A stretch of DNA of 64,000 bases from positions 25,686,001 through 25,750,000 of the forward strand of contig CANTUV010000024.1 in the NCBI GenBank assembly GCA_947685225.1. Direction: 5' to 3'. Below are positions 32,803-46,800 of this stretch, in pieces (within the stretch, counting starts at the first letter, position 1; the number at the start of each line of letters is the position of its first letter). This DNA comes from Garcia nutans (Eukaryota > Streptophyta > Magnoliopsida > Malpighiales > Euphorbiaceae). The position numbers were made by a program, and so were the translations under genes. Under the pieces are notes generated by a model. It was not told the origin of the DNA. It was given only the letters and a program-made list of their open reading frames with translations, and searched no databases.

Positions 32803-33229
32803 GTAATCTTGAGATAATTTTAGAAAAATATAATGTGTATAGAATATACATGTACTCCAAAAGATAAAAGGAAACCGCAAAAGAAAACAGAAAAAAATAA
32901 AAATAAAAAAGCGTAATGGAAAATACACTGACACAATATTAACCTTGTGGAACAATATGATAATCGAGAAAGCAACTATTCTTCTTGCACACGGTTGGTT
33001 AAATGTCAAAACTGCAACCTACTAACTGCAACCAACACATTTTACAACTTTTTTTTTTTTTTTTAAAATTTCATTTAAGATAATATAAATGAGATAAACG
33101 CAGCGTAGCCGATGTTTTTGCTCTTAGAAACTAAATGCCTCAAATTCTCTCCCATCCAGATTTCGTTCATTGCGTCTCTCTTCAATTGTCCACGAAGAAT
33201 CAATTAGCATTCCATCTGATCTACCAGTG
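32803..33229 (+). promoter_or_regulatory. Upstream region and 5' UTR of the kinase gene
   Basis: This lies between the LTR of element E and the kinase ATG. It contains a T14 run near 33050 followed by AT-rich sequence, then a pyrimidine-rich stretch (CAAATTCTCTCCCATCC, 33140-33160) typical of a plant 5' UTR. Transcription starts cannot be placed. Confidence 0.45.
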
Positions 33230-33344
33230 ATGGGTTTGGAAATTGTGGAACCAAATTTATGCATAAGAGGTTGTTGCAGCAGTAATACCATCCCTCTTCA
33301 TCTCCCCCCTTCTTCTTACACTATGCTTTCCCCAGTTGCCAGAG
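33230..33344 (+). CDS. Kinase exon 1
   Basis: It starts MGLEIVEPNLCIRGCC and ends after VAR plus one base; donor GTGCCT. The ATG at 33230 was chosen because homologous proteins begin close to the EIV-x-PN segment. The frame is open upstream to 33170, but no ATG lies there. Confidence 0.85.
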
Positions 33345-34818
33345 GTGCCTCCTTAATTATTTTCTCCAGTTTCAATAGTTTAGCTGCGTTCTGCTTTTCA
33401 AGACAATCTAATTGCTTTCAGTTTTGGTGTCTAGGGGCAGAGAGTGTAGTATATGAAGGAATTCTGGATGGGAAAAAAGTGGCTGTGAAGAAACCCATCT
33501 TATCTACTTCTGAGGACATTGATAAGTTCCACAAGGAACTGCAACTCTTATGGTACTACATAGTACAATTTTAACTTGTATTGATTTTGTGGTTCTTTTG
33601 TTCTGCATACATTCTTTTATCTTATGGAAGTTGCAGTGCATTTATTCCATTTGAGTTGTAATTAGCTTGATTCCTAGTCCTTCCTATGTTTCTTGAGTTT
33701 AATACATAATTAGTCACTTAGATTTTGGATTGTGTTCAGGGTGTTACTTGACCTCAGTATGTTCGAATTTCATCATCCAATTTTAATTTGTCTACAGTTT
33801 AGTCACTGCTGCCAGAATTCCAACAATCCACTTACTGAAACTTGATGGAAAAAATTTGGTCGCCCAATTGGTATTCATACATTGAACAATTGTCCTGCAA
33901 TTTGCTATTTGTAGGTCTAAAAAGGAAAATTTGCCGATTATAGGGTTGAAATTAGGCTGCTATCTCAGATTTCTATTCAGTTATGGTGATGGGAGTAATG
34001 GAATTCTGGCAATAATGTCTAAATGTAAACAAAATTAATTCTCAATGACGAAATTTGAACAAATAAAAAATTTAGTATAGCCTGTGGTTGGCTTGCATTT
34101 GATGCTTTTTGTTGTCGTAGAAGGCAAATAAGGATAAATTTTAAAAACTTATATACTTGTGGAAAGAAAATAATCAATTACCTGTTGCGGTTCTGGTTTT
34201 CTTCTCTCATTTTTGGTGAAATTCATATATTTGTTAACTATATTATCACATTATTGCATTTGTTTTACAACGGAAATAATTTGCAGAAAGAAGTTTTGAG
34301 GATGCAAAAAAAAAGTAGCTGTTAAAAAAAGGTCCCTTCAGTCTCTATTTATCGTTTTGGTTCTTCTATTTTTGTTTCTTGTCTCATCATGCTATCTGTT
34401 CCATTTTTATGTCGTTTTGTTCCAAATATGGCCTTAATGCACTACAATATGGTAATAGTGGCGTGGAAGTTTTTTTCTTCTTCTCCTTTTAGACATGCAT
34501 GCAAGCACTGGTTTTTATAAATTCAGGTTTACTGAATGATAATGATGACACATATTTATACCTTTTGTTTTAATTATGATTTTTTTCTAATAATGAAGTA
34601 CGCTAAATCATCCGGGAATAGCAAGGCTGGTTGCAGCTCATGCAAAGCCTCCCAATTACATGTTCTTTTTTGAATTCTATGAATCTGGCAATCTTGCTGG
34701 GAAATTACACTTGGAAGAATGGAGTCCAAGTATAGATCAGATACTCATGATCACTGTCCACTTGGGTATGACTTCTATTAGCTAACATGTTTCTCTTCTC
34801 TTTTCTGCCCACCTCTCT

Positions 34819-34849
<31 letters not shown>

Positions 34850-37800
34850 ATTTATTATGTTATTTACTTTAAGCCTGCAATATTGCATTATGAGTGTTAT
34901 GTAGATTCCTCTTTAGGAGACATGGATATGCACATTCTCATTTAGGAGACATAATTCTTGCCATCGTTGAGATTTTTTTTTAAAGTTTTTAGGAAAATTT
35001 TCTATTTGGAAATGTGTTTGCTCTCTGTCAAATTGTCATATTATGCAATGGTTGCAAGCTTCTGAAAAAGCTTCTGAATGTGCACTTACTCTTAGTTCCC
35101 TTCTGTTTTCCTTGCACTTTTTTCTCCCACTTTTGAGTTAACTATAATATACCCAGCACCAACTCATTTATAAACCCAAATTTCTAGCAAAATCTACCCT
35201 TCTGTGATTACACTAGGTTTTATTATTAGAACCTATTGCCCATCACACACTTTCTTTTGTGTCTTCTCCTCCCAATAGCTCTTCTTATTTTCCTCTCCGC
35301 TGGCTAGATATGGGGAAGTTGCTTTTCCTTGTCTTTCTCCTTAAATTCCTTATTTTACTTCCTTCCAAACTCCCAGTCATACCATTATCATTCAGGGGGC
35401 TGAAGCAATCATTTTATTATATTTGGAGGCTGCAATTCTGTAAATTGAAAGCAGGTAAAAATGGATTTCCATTTTGCATGTTGCCTGTTTTTAGTGCATG
35501 GTGCAGACTGATTGTAAGAAAAATTAGAGACTGAGCAAGTTTAGGGAATTGAATGACCCGAGTGAAAGTTAAGTGACATTGATTGTATTATTGTAGAATG
35601 CAACCTAGTTTCTTTATTTTTGTTTGTTTATATATTTATATGACAAGGCCTTTTTTCCTATTGCATGGAGTTTCTCTTAGTTCTTTGGCCATATTTTGTG
35701 TAGGGAACTTCTTTCAGAATATTTCAATAAAATGCTTATTATCTTTTAATCAACTAGAAGTTTTTCAAGGATTCTGGTGAATGTTATAACACTTTTTTTG
35801 CCTGTTTTCTCTATTTCTTCTTCCAGCTAAGGCTCTGCAGTATCTTCATAGCCATGGGATTGTACATAGGGATGTGAAACCAGCAAATGTTCTTGTAATT
35901 TTCTTCCATAATCTCTTTGTGGGCCTATATTTTCATTTGCTATATTGTGAATAAATATTTTTGAGAAAAATGTCAAATAATATAACCCTCCTAATGCATG
36001 TGATGTAGCTTGACAGAAACCTTTGTCCGCACGTAGCTGACTTTGGTTTGGCAGAATACAAGAAGAATCTTAAAGGAGTTTCTGTTGAAAATTGGAGATC
36101 ATCAGGAAAGCCAACTGGTGGTTTCCACAAGAGGAACATGGTTGGGACACTCATTTATATGGCACCTGAAATATTGAAAAAGGAGATACATACTGAAAAA
36201 TCAGATGTCTACAGTTTTGGGATATCCATCAAGTAAGAGAATGAGACAGATTTATTGTTTTTGAGCTAAGGCTTCTTTTCTACTGAAACAAGATAAAAAC
36301 TTGTGCAATTTTCACTTTTGTGCCATCATCTTATTCACTTAAATTTTGAGTTGGTTGTTGGACTAAGAAAACTTTTGGACATTTTATATTTTTTCACTGA
36401 AATGATTACATGATCATCAAAGATGATTTATTGGAGCAATTTTAACATATTCATAGTTGTATAGTGTTTATTGTATCTAGAAGCTTTTAGGCCCAATTTA
36501 TTTTGATTTAAAATAAACAAAGCAATTAAATCTGCTTTCTTGATAACATTCAAAATAAAAAATTGCTTTTTTGATGGAAGAAACAGGGCAAAATATTAGC
36601 TAATCAAGGATAACATGAGCTGTATGCTTTTGTTCAATGAAAATAGCATTCACGTTACATTAAGACGTAGGACTGTTATAGATGCTTCCACTGATTATTT
36701 TTGGATGTCTATTTTTGCACCTTTCATGCTACCATGTTGTCTTTTCGTTGTGCGTTTAGCCCTTTGTTTGAACTTTCAGCTTTTGAGTAAAGTTTGTCAT
36801 AACTTTGATCACTTCTCTTAGATAATTGTATGTCAAAATAAATATCGGTGTGGTAAAAATTTTTCTTTTTCAACTTCAACTCGATTGTTGGACAAATCAA
36901 AAGGCTGAATTTGACTTATGGATGTATACATATTGATGACATCTTGGAGAAATTAAATGTGAAATGCGAAGATATATTGTACTAATTGTTTGAGACAGAA
37001 AACTTTGTTAGAACTAAATGCAGCAGTGGTTCTTGTGGCTAGCGGCCACTTTCAGTACAAAATCCAAAGCTGTGTGATGTAGTGGAGCACTACTTCTGGT
37101 ATTCCACAAGAAGAGCTGAAGGATATGCAGTCAGGCAGTGATTAAGTTCTAAAATGGGACAAACACTTGGAATATGCTAGTGTATTCACTCATAGCTATA
37201 TCTCATTTGGATTATGCTGGTGTATTTAGTTGTAGCTGTATCTTGTGATACCTGGTAACCTATAACTCGATTGTGATTCTATTCACCCACACATGATTGT
37301 TTGTCGTGTGTTATGAGAAGTAGTTGTGTGGTTGTTAAGTTGTTGTAAAGTAGGTGTTTAGTTTGAAATAGCTTACTCTAGTATTAGTAGACTTAGATGT
37401 ATACAACTATCAAATGTATGTATATATAGTTGATCTCCATTGAATGAAATGACACTAAAATTGCTTCAGAGATTACATGGTATCAGAGCTATCTCTATTT
37501 TAGAAACCAAAGGTATAACCTGTGGTTTGTGGGTCACTATTTAGGGTGACCGTTAGTCTTCACCTCCAACCTAGGAAGGAGCATCGTCTGCCATTTGGCG
37601 TTTCTCCAGAACTCGGTGATTGGAAAATTGGAGCGTGCATCACACACGCCGTCAAAAGGTTCCGGCTGAATCTCCATGCGCTGGCAATTGAGGGAGCATA
37701 TGTTGTCGGAATCTTTGTTGGTCACCTGCGCCGGTGTCGCCCATATATCTTGGTTTTGTGCTCGGATTTGTGAAAATCTGTTCGGTTGTGGGTAATTACT

Positions 37801-40800
37801 GAAGGCTAGGTTGCGGGATACGCTCAAACATATGGGATTGATTATTCTAACATATTTTCTCCTGTTGCTAAGTTTACTTCTGTCAGGTTGTTCATATCTC
37901 TCGCAGCCATTAATGACTAGTCCTTGCATCAGTTAGATATCAAGAATGCTTTTCTTCTTGGTGACCTTCAAGAAGAAGTTAAAGTATGAATAATATCCTT
38001 TTAATCATAATCAAACAAATATTTCAACGATTCTCATGTTTATATTTCGAAATTAAAAGGAATACAAATGATAGAAAATTTATTCCAATGATTCTTACCA
38101 AAGTTATATATGAACAATGGCGAAGAATAGAATCCCCTCTTTTTTTTTTTTTTCTTTGTTTGCCTCTTTCTTGTTCCAAGAGAAAAGAAACTCTTTCTTT
38201 TATTTTATTAAAGTAGTTCATTTTTTAGTTATTAAATCTTTTATTAGTTATTAAAAATAAATAAATTAAGTGAACTTTCTATGGGAAATAAGACAGACAT
38301 CGTGGTTCTCATAGACTTCTTCTTGAAGGTCACCATGAAGAAAAGAGTTCTTGATATCTAACTGATGCAAGGGTCAGTCATGAGTGGCTGCGAGAGAGAT
38401 GAATGACCTGACAGAAGTTAACTTAGCAATAGGGGAAAATGTGTTAGAATAATCAATCCCATATGGAGAAGAATATCCTTTAGCAACCACTCAAGCTTTT
38501 AACCTAGCTATTGACCCATCTTGATTCATTTTAACTGAAAAAACCCATTTACATCCAATAGTCTTCTTCCCTGGAGGTAAATTTACCAAGTTCCAAGTGC
38601 CATTATCATCTAAAGCATTCATCTCCTCTAACATAGTTTCATGCCATCCAGAATGAGATAAGGCTTCCTGACCAGTTTTAGGAACTGTAATAGAATCAAT
38701 AGATGCAATAAAGGAGGAAGAAGTAAAAGACAAATGATTATAACAAACAACAAAAGAGATAGGGTAAGTGCATTTGCGAACAACAATATGGAGATTGGAA
38801 TTAGAGTCGGGATTTGATGATGAAGAAAATGGTTAAGGGCATGGATAAGTAGAGTTGAATTTGAGGAGCATCACTTGAGACTGGATCCGATGAAGGGGGA
38901 GGCGGTGCAGACTCTGCAATAGGTGTAGATTCTGAAATGGGTGGATCATTTCGTCTGGAATGGACTTGAACAATAGCATGTTAAGGCATGGCTAGGGGAG
39001 CGGAAGATGGAACAGAAGGATTGGTAGAAACTGGAACTGAGAATGTGGTAAGGTAGACTAACAAATCATCATCCTCCCTCTGACTTAGATGAACTAGAAC
39101 GGTATATCTTTAAGGAAAGTAATATCTGTTGATACAAGATATTTATTAAGTGTAAGACAACAATATCTGTATCCTTTTTGAAGATGAGGGTAACCAAGGA
39201 AAATGCATTTCAAAGACTTTGGATCTAATTTTGTGATGTGGGGGCGAACATCTCTAACATAGTATGTGCTTCCAAAAATTCTTGGTTTAAGAGGAAACAA
39301 TGGCTTGTTTGGGAAGAGGGTGCTATAGGGTGTCTTACCATTAAGAAATGTTAAGGGCATTCTATTAATGAGAAAGCAAGCAATAGAAATAGCATCGGCC
39401 AAACAATCTTAGGAACATGCATTTGAAATTATAAGGCCCTTGCAGTCTCAAGAAAATGCCTATTTTTTCTTTTTGCTACCCCATTTTGAGGTGGTGTATT
39501 AACATAAGAAGTTTGGTGAATAATACCATTTTGGGTGAGGTAAGTCTGAAAAGATTCTTATAAATACTCTTTTGCATTATCACTTCAGAAAGTGTGTATA
39601 ACAATATCAAATTGACTTTTAATTTTAGCACAAAAAGCACTAAAATGAGAAAATACTTTAGAATGATTTTTCATTAAATATAACCAGGTTACATGAGAAT
39701 AGTCATAAAAAAATGACAAAATATTTGAATTCAATTTTAGACATTATAGGATAGGGACCTCACACATCCAAATGTACTAGTTTAAAAGGAGAACTTGCTC
39801 TCTTATTGACTCTAGGGGTAGACTAACACGGTGATGTTTGGCAAACTGACATGACTCACAGTCTAACGGCATAAGGCTACAAAACTGGTATAATTTTTTA
39901 AGCAAAGGGTGAGATGGATGGCCTAGTCGACAGTGGGCCTCAAAAGGAGTTATTGCTCCAGTACAAGCAATGGATTTTGGTACTTGAGTATCAAGGATGT
40001 AGAGACCTCCTGACTCATGTCCTCTACCAATAATTCTCTTCGTCACAAGATCCTGAAAAACACAATGATCAGGAAAGAATGAGATACAACAATTGATGGT
40101 ACTAGTAAGTTTGCCAACAGAAATCAAATTGAAGGAGAAATGGGGTAGATTTAAGATAGATGATAAAGAGATCAATGGAGTTGGATTGATAGTGCCATAA
40201 CCTTAGACGATGTTGATTCATTTGCTAAAATAACATTGGGAGTGGGTGCATTTTGCATAGAGGTAGAAAAGAGACTAGAGTTACCTGTCATATGATTAGT
40301 GGTACCAGAGTCAATGACCTATTAGGAGGAAGAGACAAGACATGTATTTGATTTTCTTGACCATGCGATGGCAGTGATAGGAGTAGATAAAGAATTCAAT
40401 GATTCATGGTACTAGGAGAACTTGGCAAATTCATTTGTAGAGATTAGGATAGACTTCTCAAATATCTCGGAGGTAGATGCAATATGAGCTGTTGAGGTTT
40501 CAGATTCTTGTTTTGCGATTTCCTACAATCCCTTTTCATATACCCTGGCTTGTGACAATAATGACATACAATCCCTCTTGAATCTTGTCCTCGGTTACTG
40601 GAATAATCTGCTTCACTCCCTTTGTTACCACTCCTGTTGTATGCACATTCATGACCTGCCTCATTACTTCAACTAACAAGAGCATTGTTGGGCTGAATAG
40701 ATAGGGTATTTTCAAATAGTATTCTATACTTCTTGCAGTGAGGAGATTTCAGAACTAGACAACAACAACAACAACAACAACAACAAAGCCTTAATCCCAA

Positions 40801-43800
40801 GTCAATTGGGGTCGGGTATATGGATTCTTCTTTTCCACTCAATACGATTTAAGGTTATCTCTTCTGATAGATGTAACATCATAAGATCATTTTGGACCGC
40901 CTTTGACCATGTCAGTTTAGGCCTACCTCTGCCTCTTTTATTTATATCTACTCTAACTTGTTCGGTTTTTCTAACTGGCGCATTGCTAAGTCTTCGTTTC
41001 ACATGGCCAAATCACCTCAATCTATGCTCTCTTATCTTATCCTCAATAGGTGTTACCCCTCACTTTTTCTCTAATGCACTCATTGCGGATTCTATCCATC
41101 CTAGTATGACCACACATCCATCTTATCATTCTCATTTCCGCAACATGTATTTTACTCGTGTTGTCCTTTTACTGCCTAACACTCACTACCATACATCATA
41201 GCAGGCCGTATTACAGTGCGGTAAAATTTTCCTTTTAATTTAATTGGCATCTTTCGATCACATAGAACTCCTGTAGCACCCCTCCACTTCATCCAACCAG
41301 CTTTAATCCTATGATTTACATCTTCTTCACAACCCCCATCTTCTTCACAACCCTCATCTTCTTGAAGAATTGAGCCAAGGTATCTAAAATAAGTATTATG
41401 AGGCTTTGCTATTCCGTCTAAAATAATTTTGCCTCTTTCTCTATTCTCGCTATTAAATCTACAATGCATATACTCAGTCTTAGTTCAACTTAGCTTAAAA
41501 CCCTTAGATTCCAAAGTGCTTCTCCATAACTCCAACTTTTGATTTACCCCTGCTTGAGTCTCATCTATTAATACAATATCATCTGGAAATATCATACACC
41601 AAGGGATGTCATCCTGTATATGTCTTGTTAGCTCATCCATGACCAAGGCGAAAAGATAAGGGTTCAAAGCTGAACCTTGGTGTAATCCAATAGAAAAGAA
41701 AAAAATCCTTAGTATCCCCTCCCACGGTGCGGACACTGGTGGTAGCTCCCTCATACATATCCTTCAAGACTTGGATATATCGTATAGATATTCCCCTACG
41801 CTCTAGGACCCACTATAAAACTTCTTTAGGGGCTCTATCATACTCCTTTTCCAAGTCAATAAAAACCATATGTAAGTCCTTCATCTCTCTATACTTTTCC
41901 ATCAAATCTCTTATAAGAAAAATAGCTTCCATAGTTGATCGACCAGGCATAAAGCCAAACTGATTTGAGGAGATACAAGTATCTAACCGCAAACGGTATT
42001 CCACATCTCTTTCCCACAATTTCATAGTGTGGCTCATAAGCTTTATACCTCTATAATTTAAGGCATAAACTTCTCGTTCCACTCGCAACTCCCATCTAAT
42101 ATATAATTGTCTTAGCTACCATCGCTTGTCACCCTCATATACTGCTTTTATTTCTACCTTGTCTAATGTCACTTTACCTAAGACTGTGCATGAAGCATTA
42201 CAGCATCTAGGGTGGCGGGATGCAATGATGGAGGAAATGACAGCGCTACATAATAATGAAACTTGGGAGTTAGTTCCATTACCGGACGGAAAAACTATGG
42301 TGAGGTGCAAATGAGTGTTTACTGTGAAGGTTGGACCGGACGGACAAATTGATCGACTCAAAGCACGCCTTGTTGCTAAAGGCTACACTCAGGTTTATGG
42401 CATTGATTATAATGACACTTTCTTTCTAGTGGCCAAAATTACCTCTGGTCGTCTTCTTATCTCTAGGGCAGCTATATACCACTGGACTTTCCACCAACTT
42501 GATATTAAAAATGTACTTCTTCATGGAGAATTAACTGAAGAAGTGCATATGGAGCAACCTCCTGGATTTGTTGCTCAGGGAGAGTCTCAATTGGTATGTC
42601 GACTACAACGATCATTGTATGGTTTAAAACAGTCTCCACGAGCCTGGTTTGGAAGATTCAATTTAGAAATTCAAGAATGTGGAATGATTCGGTGTCAATA
42701 TGATCATTCGGTATTTTTCAAGCATGACATTCACTTGAAATGCATTTATCTAGTTGTCTATGTAGATGACATTGTCATAACTGGTAATGATCATGATGGG
42801 TTTTGTAAGTTGAAGAAACATCTTTGCAGTTATTTCCAAACCAAAGACTTAGGAAAATTGAAGTATTTCTTGGGCATTGAGGTAGCACAGTCAAAAGCAG
42901 GAACTGTTATTTCACAAAGAAAGTATGTTCTGGATCTACTAGAAGAAACAGACATGCTCAACTGCAAACCTATGGATACCCCTATGGATCCTAATGTTAA
43001 GTTGGTTCTTGGACAGGGGGAGCCATTAGAAGACCCTGGAAGATATCGGAGGTTAGTTGGAAGATTAAATTACTTGACACTCACACGACCTGATATCTCA
43101 TTTGCAGTCATTGTAGTGAGTCAGTTTCTCCAGGCTCCTTATAATGATCATTGAGATGCAGTGATTCAGATTCTTAGATATCTTAAAGGAGCATCATCAC
43201 AAGGACTATTATATGAAGATAAGGGTCACCACCAGATCATTGGGTACTCTGATGCAGACTGGGCAGGTTCTCCCTTGGATGGGCGGTCTACTTCAGGATA
43301 TTGTATCATGATTGGAGGCAATTGGATTTCTTGAAAAAACAAAAAGCAAGAGGTGATTGCTAGATCAAGTGCTGAAGCGGAGTATCAAGCTATGACTCTG
43401 GCAACATGTGAATTTATCTGGTTAAAACAACTCCTTCAAGAATTAAGATGGAAAGAGATAAAAAAATATGAAGCTGATTTGCGACAATCAAGCTGCACTC
43501 CACATTGCCTCTAATTCAGTTTTTCATGAAAGAACCAAACACATAGAGGTTGATTGTCATTTTATCAGATAGAAGATTGAGTCAGGATGTATTGTTACAG
43601 ATTTTGTAAACTCTAATGATCAACTAGCAGATATACTCACCGAATCTCTCAGAGGACCTAGAATCAAATATATTTGTTGCAAGCTTGGAGCCTATGATCT
43701 ATATGCTCCAGCTTGAAGGGGAGTGTTGGAATGTCTGGCTGTATAGGCATGGATTGACAGTTGTATGAATATGAGTTGGTTAAGGTTTAGTTATTTTAAT

Positions 43801-46800
43801 AAACTGTAAATGTGTAGTCGGCAATATATATATATTGTTGTATCTTGAGAACATATGTAAAGTGAAATAAATGTATTCTTCTTTACTCTATCTGTCAACA
43901 GAAAGGATTTTCACAAATCCGAGCACAAAATTGAGATGTACAGAACTAGGCGACATCGGCGCAAGTGGCCGGCGAAACTTCCAACTGTAGACGGGCCCTC
44001 AATCGCCGGGGACCTTCAAGAATAAGCTTATATGGAGCAACCTTCTTGGTTTGTTGCTCAAGGGGAGTATGAGAAAGTTTGTCGTCTTAGAAAATCCTTA
44101 TATGGATTGAAGCAGAGTCCACGTGCTTGGTTTGGAAAATTTAGTCAAGCAATTAAAAAAATTTGGAATGAAGAAAAGCAAGTCTGATCATTCGGTATTC
44201 TATAAACAATCTGAAGTTGGTATTATCTTTGTGGTTGTATATGTGGATGATATTATCATCACTGAAAGTGATACTTCAGGTATCTCATCTCTTAAATGAT
44301 TCTTTCACACTCAATTTCAGATAAAGGATTTGGGAATGTTAAAGTATTTTCTAGGAGTTGAGGTAACAAGCAGTAAGAAAGGTATTTTCTTATCTCAAAG
44401 AAAATATGTACTTGACCTGTTAACTGGGACAGGATGATTATGAGCAAATCCTTGTAGTACTCCGATGACTCCAAATTTAAAACTTACAAAAGATGGTGAA
44501 TTGTTTGAAGATCCAGAGAAATATAAAAGACTAGATGAAAAAGTAAACTATCTCACAGTAATACATCCTGATATTGCCTATTTTGTTAGTATGTGAGTCA
44601 GTTCATGTCGTCCCCAATAGTCAGTCATTGGTCAGCCTTAGAGCGAATCTTATGTTACTTGAAGTAGGCTCTTGTTCCTGGGATACTCTACAAAAATTAT
44701 GGACACATTAATATTGAGTGTTTTACAGATGCTAATTGGGTTGGTTCCAAAGTAGATAGAAGGTCTATCTCAGGATATTGTGTTTTTGTAGGTAGGAACC
44801 TTATATCTTGGAAGAGTAAAACGTAGAATGTGGTATCTTGGTCTGGTGCAAAATCAGAATACAAAGCCATGACACAATCCACATGTGAAATCTTGTGGAT
44901 AAAACACATCTTGACTGAAGTAGGACTAAAGCCTTCATTACTGGCAAAAATTTGGTATGACAATCAAGCTGCTATCCACATCGCCTCAATCTAGTGTATC
45001 ATGATAGAACTAAACACATTAAGGTTGATTGCCATTTTATTTGTTAGACAACTCAAGAAAAGTTAATGTCCACAGGCTATGTGAAAACTGGATAGCAATT
45101 GAGATATATCTTTACAAAAGTATTGCATGGGACTTGGGTTGAATATTTTTATAACAAGTTAGGCATGATTAACATCTATGCTCTAGCTTGAGGGGGAGTG
45201 TTATGAGAAGTAGGTGTGTAGTTGTTAAGTTGTAATAAAGTAGGTGTGTAGTTTGAAAATAGATTACTCTAGCATTAGTAGACTTACATGTATACAACTA
45301 TCAAATGTATGTATATATAGCTGATCTCCATTGAATGAAATGACACTAAAATTACTTTAGAGATTACATCATGGTTAGGGCTTAGTAGAATGGAGATACA
45401 TAGTGAAGATTTTGTTTTAAAGGGTGATTATTGATATGGATTGGAGCCCACTTATAAACATTTGAAAGCAAAAAGTGATGGTTTGATCAAAGATTAATGC
45501 AAAATATTTTGAGCAACTAGCAAGAAAAAAGCTGTTGGTTTCTAAAGAATGTAGAATGGTCTAATTGAAGGTTGCAAAGGAAAGACTTTCTAGGATTTTG
45601 AGGGTGGGATTTGGAGTGTAGGAGATAGAAAAGAATTGCTGAATTTATGTTAAGAAGTATCACAGAAGTGTTGGAAATTACACTCAATAAAAATAATGCT
45701 CCATTTGTTTCATGGCAAGTGTAGACAAGATGATGCAGTGGGAAGGTTTGCTATCCTATTTATAGTAGATAGGACAAATCCTAATTCGAGAAGGAAAATC
45801 CCTAATAAAATATTTCTATTAGTAAATAGAAATCCTAAAATAACAAGGAAACTAACATTTATATAATCCTAATTTAACTTTATATTTAAATCCTATATTA
45901 AGTAGGAATAGGACAAATAATCCTATATTAATTAGGATTTTGACTTGGCTGCATCACTACATGACTCAAAATGGTTTCTTTCATTGAACCTTTTATGCTA
46001 ATACACCATCTCAACATGGGGTGGCTGAAAGAAAAAAACAGACATTGATGAAAATATCAATAATTTACCACATAACACGTTTTGAAGCTCAATAATTAAA
46101 CATATTTTGAAGCCTAATAATTAGCCTTGAATTATTACCATTGATGAAAATATCATCAATTTATACCAAGAGAAGGACTATATCCACTCCTTTCTTATGA
46201 AAAAATAAAGACGAATCATATTGGCTCTATACGAAAAGAGAATTTCAAAAGGTTACTACGAAACTTCTTAAACTAGGCTCTTGGTGTAACACCCTTATAT
46301 CCAATATACGTACACTACATACTCCCAACATATGTAATATACGAATATAAGATACAAGAATGTCACAACCCATTTAAACAAAACAAAACTTCACTTTTAA
46401 AAATCTTTGTAAACTTAAAACATTCAATTAATATCATATAAATAATAAATGAAACAATACTTGTTAAAACACATATATATACTTCATTACCAAAGGTTTA
46501 TCCAAAACATTTTCGATTGTTCGCGGAATATACTTATTTATATACATCAAAATCAATATTTACAAAAATAACATGAAATATACATGCTGGCAGTTTGTTT
46601 CTGATCTTGATGTCCAAATCAACACTGCGCTCACAATCTCAAGCCTATACTCGACTCAGTCTAGCTGAACTCTCCAGTTCAATCGGATCTACCCTGTCAC
46701 CTGTGCGATGAATCACAATCGCGCTAAGCCAGGAGCGTGGTACAAACTTTGATAACAATATTATTCAATTGCAATACTAATGCACAACACATAAGGATAT

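Larger units (their letters stand above)
37309..45368 (+). mobile_element. Ty1/copia element C1 with inverted and interrupted core
   Basis: LTRs at 37309-37477 and 45199-45368 share TGTTATGAGAAGTAG at the start and GAGATTACA at the end. The flanks are TCGTG (37304-37308) and TCATG (45369-45373), a 5-bp duplication with one change. After the 5' leader (to about 37780) the normal order breaks. A short plus-strand RT piece is followed by a minus-strand block (RT, integrase, protease, gag end) and foreign insertions. The plus-strand RT and RNase H resume at 44018. The simplest reading is an inversion of the element core plus later insertions. Confidence 0.75.

Noticed and set aside
33170..33229. 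Upstream extension of kinase exon 1
   Set aside because: The frame is open but starts with a non-ATG codon; homologues begin near the ATG at 33230.
40757..40787. Independent AAC microsatellite
   Set aside because: It follows the conserved 3' end of an RTE LINE and is its tail.
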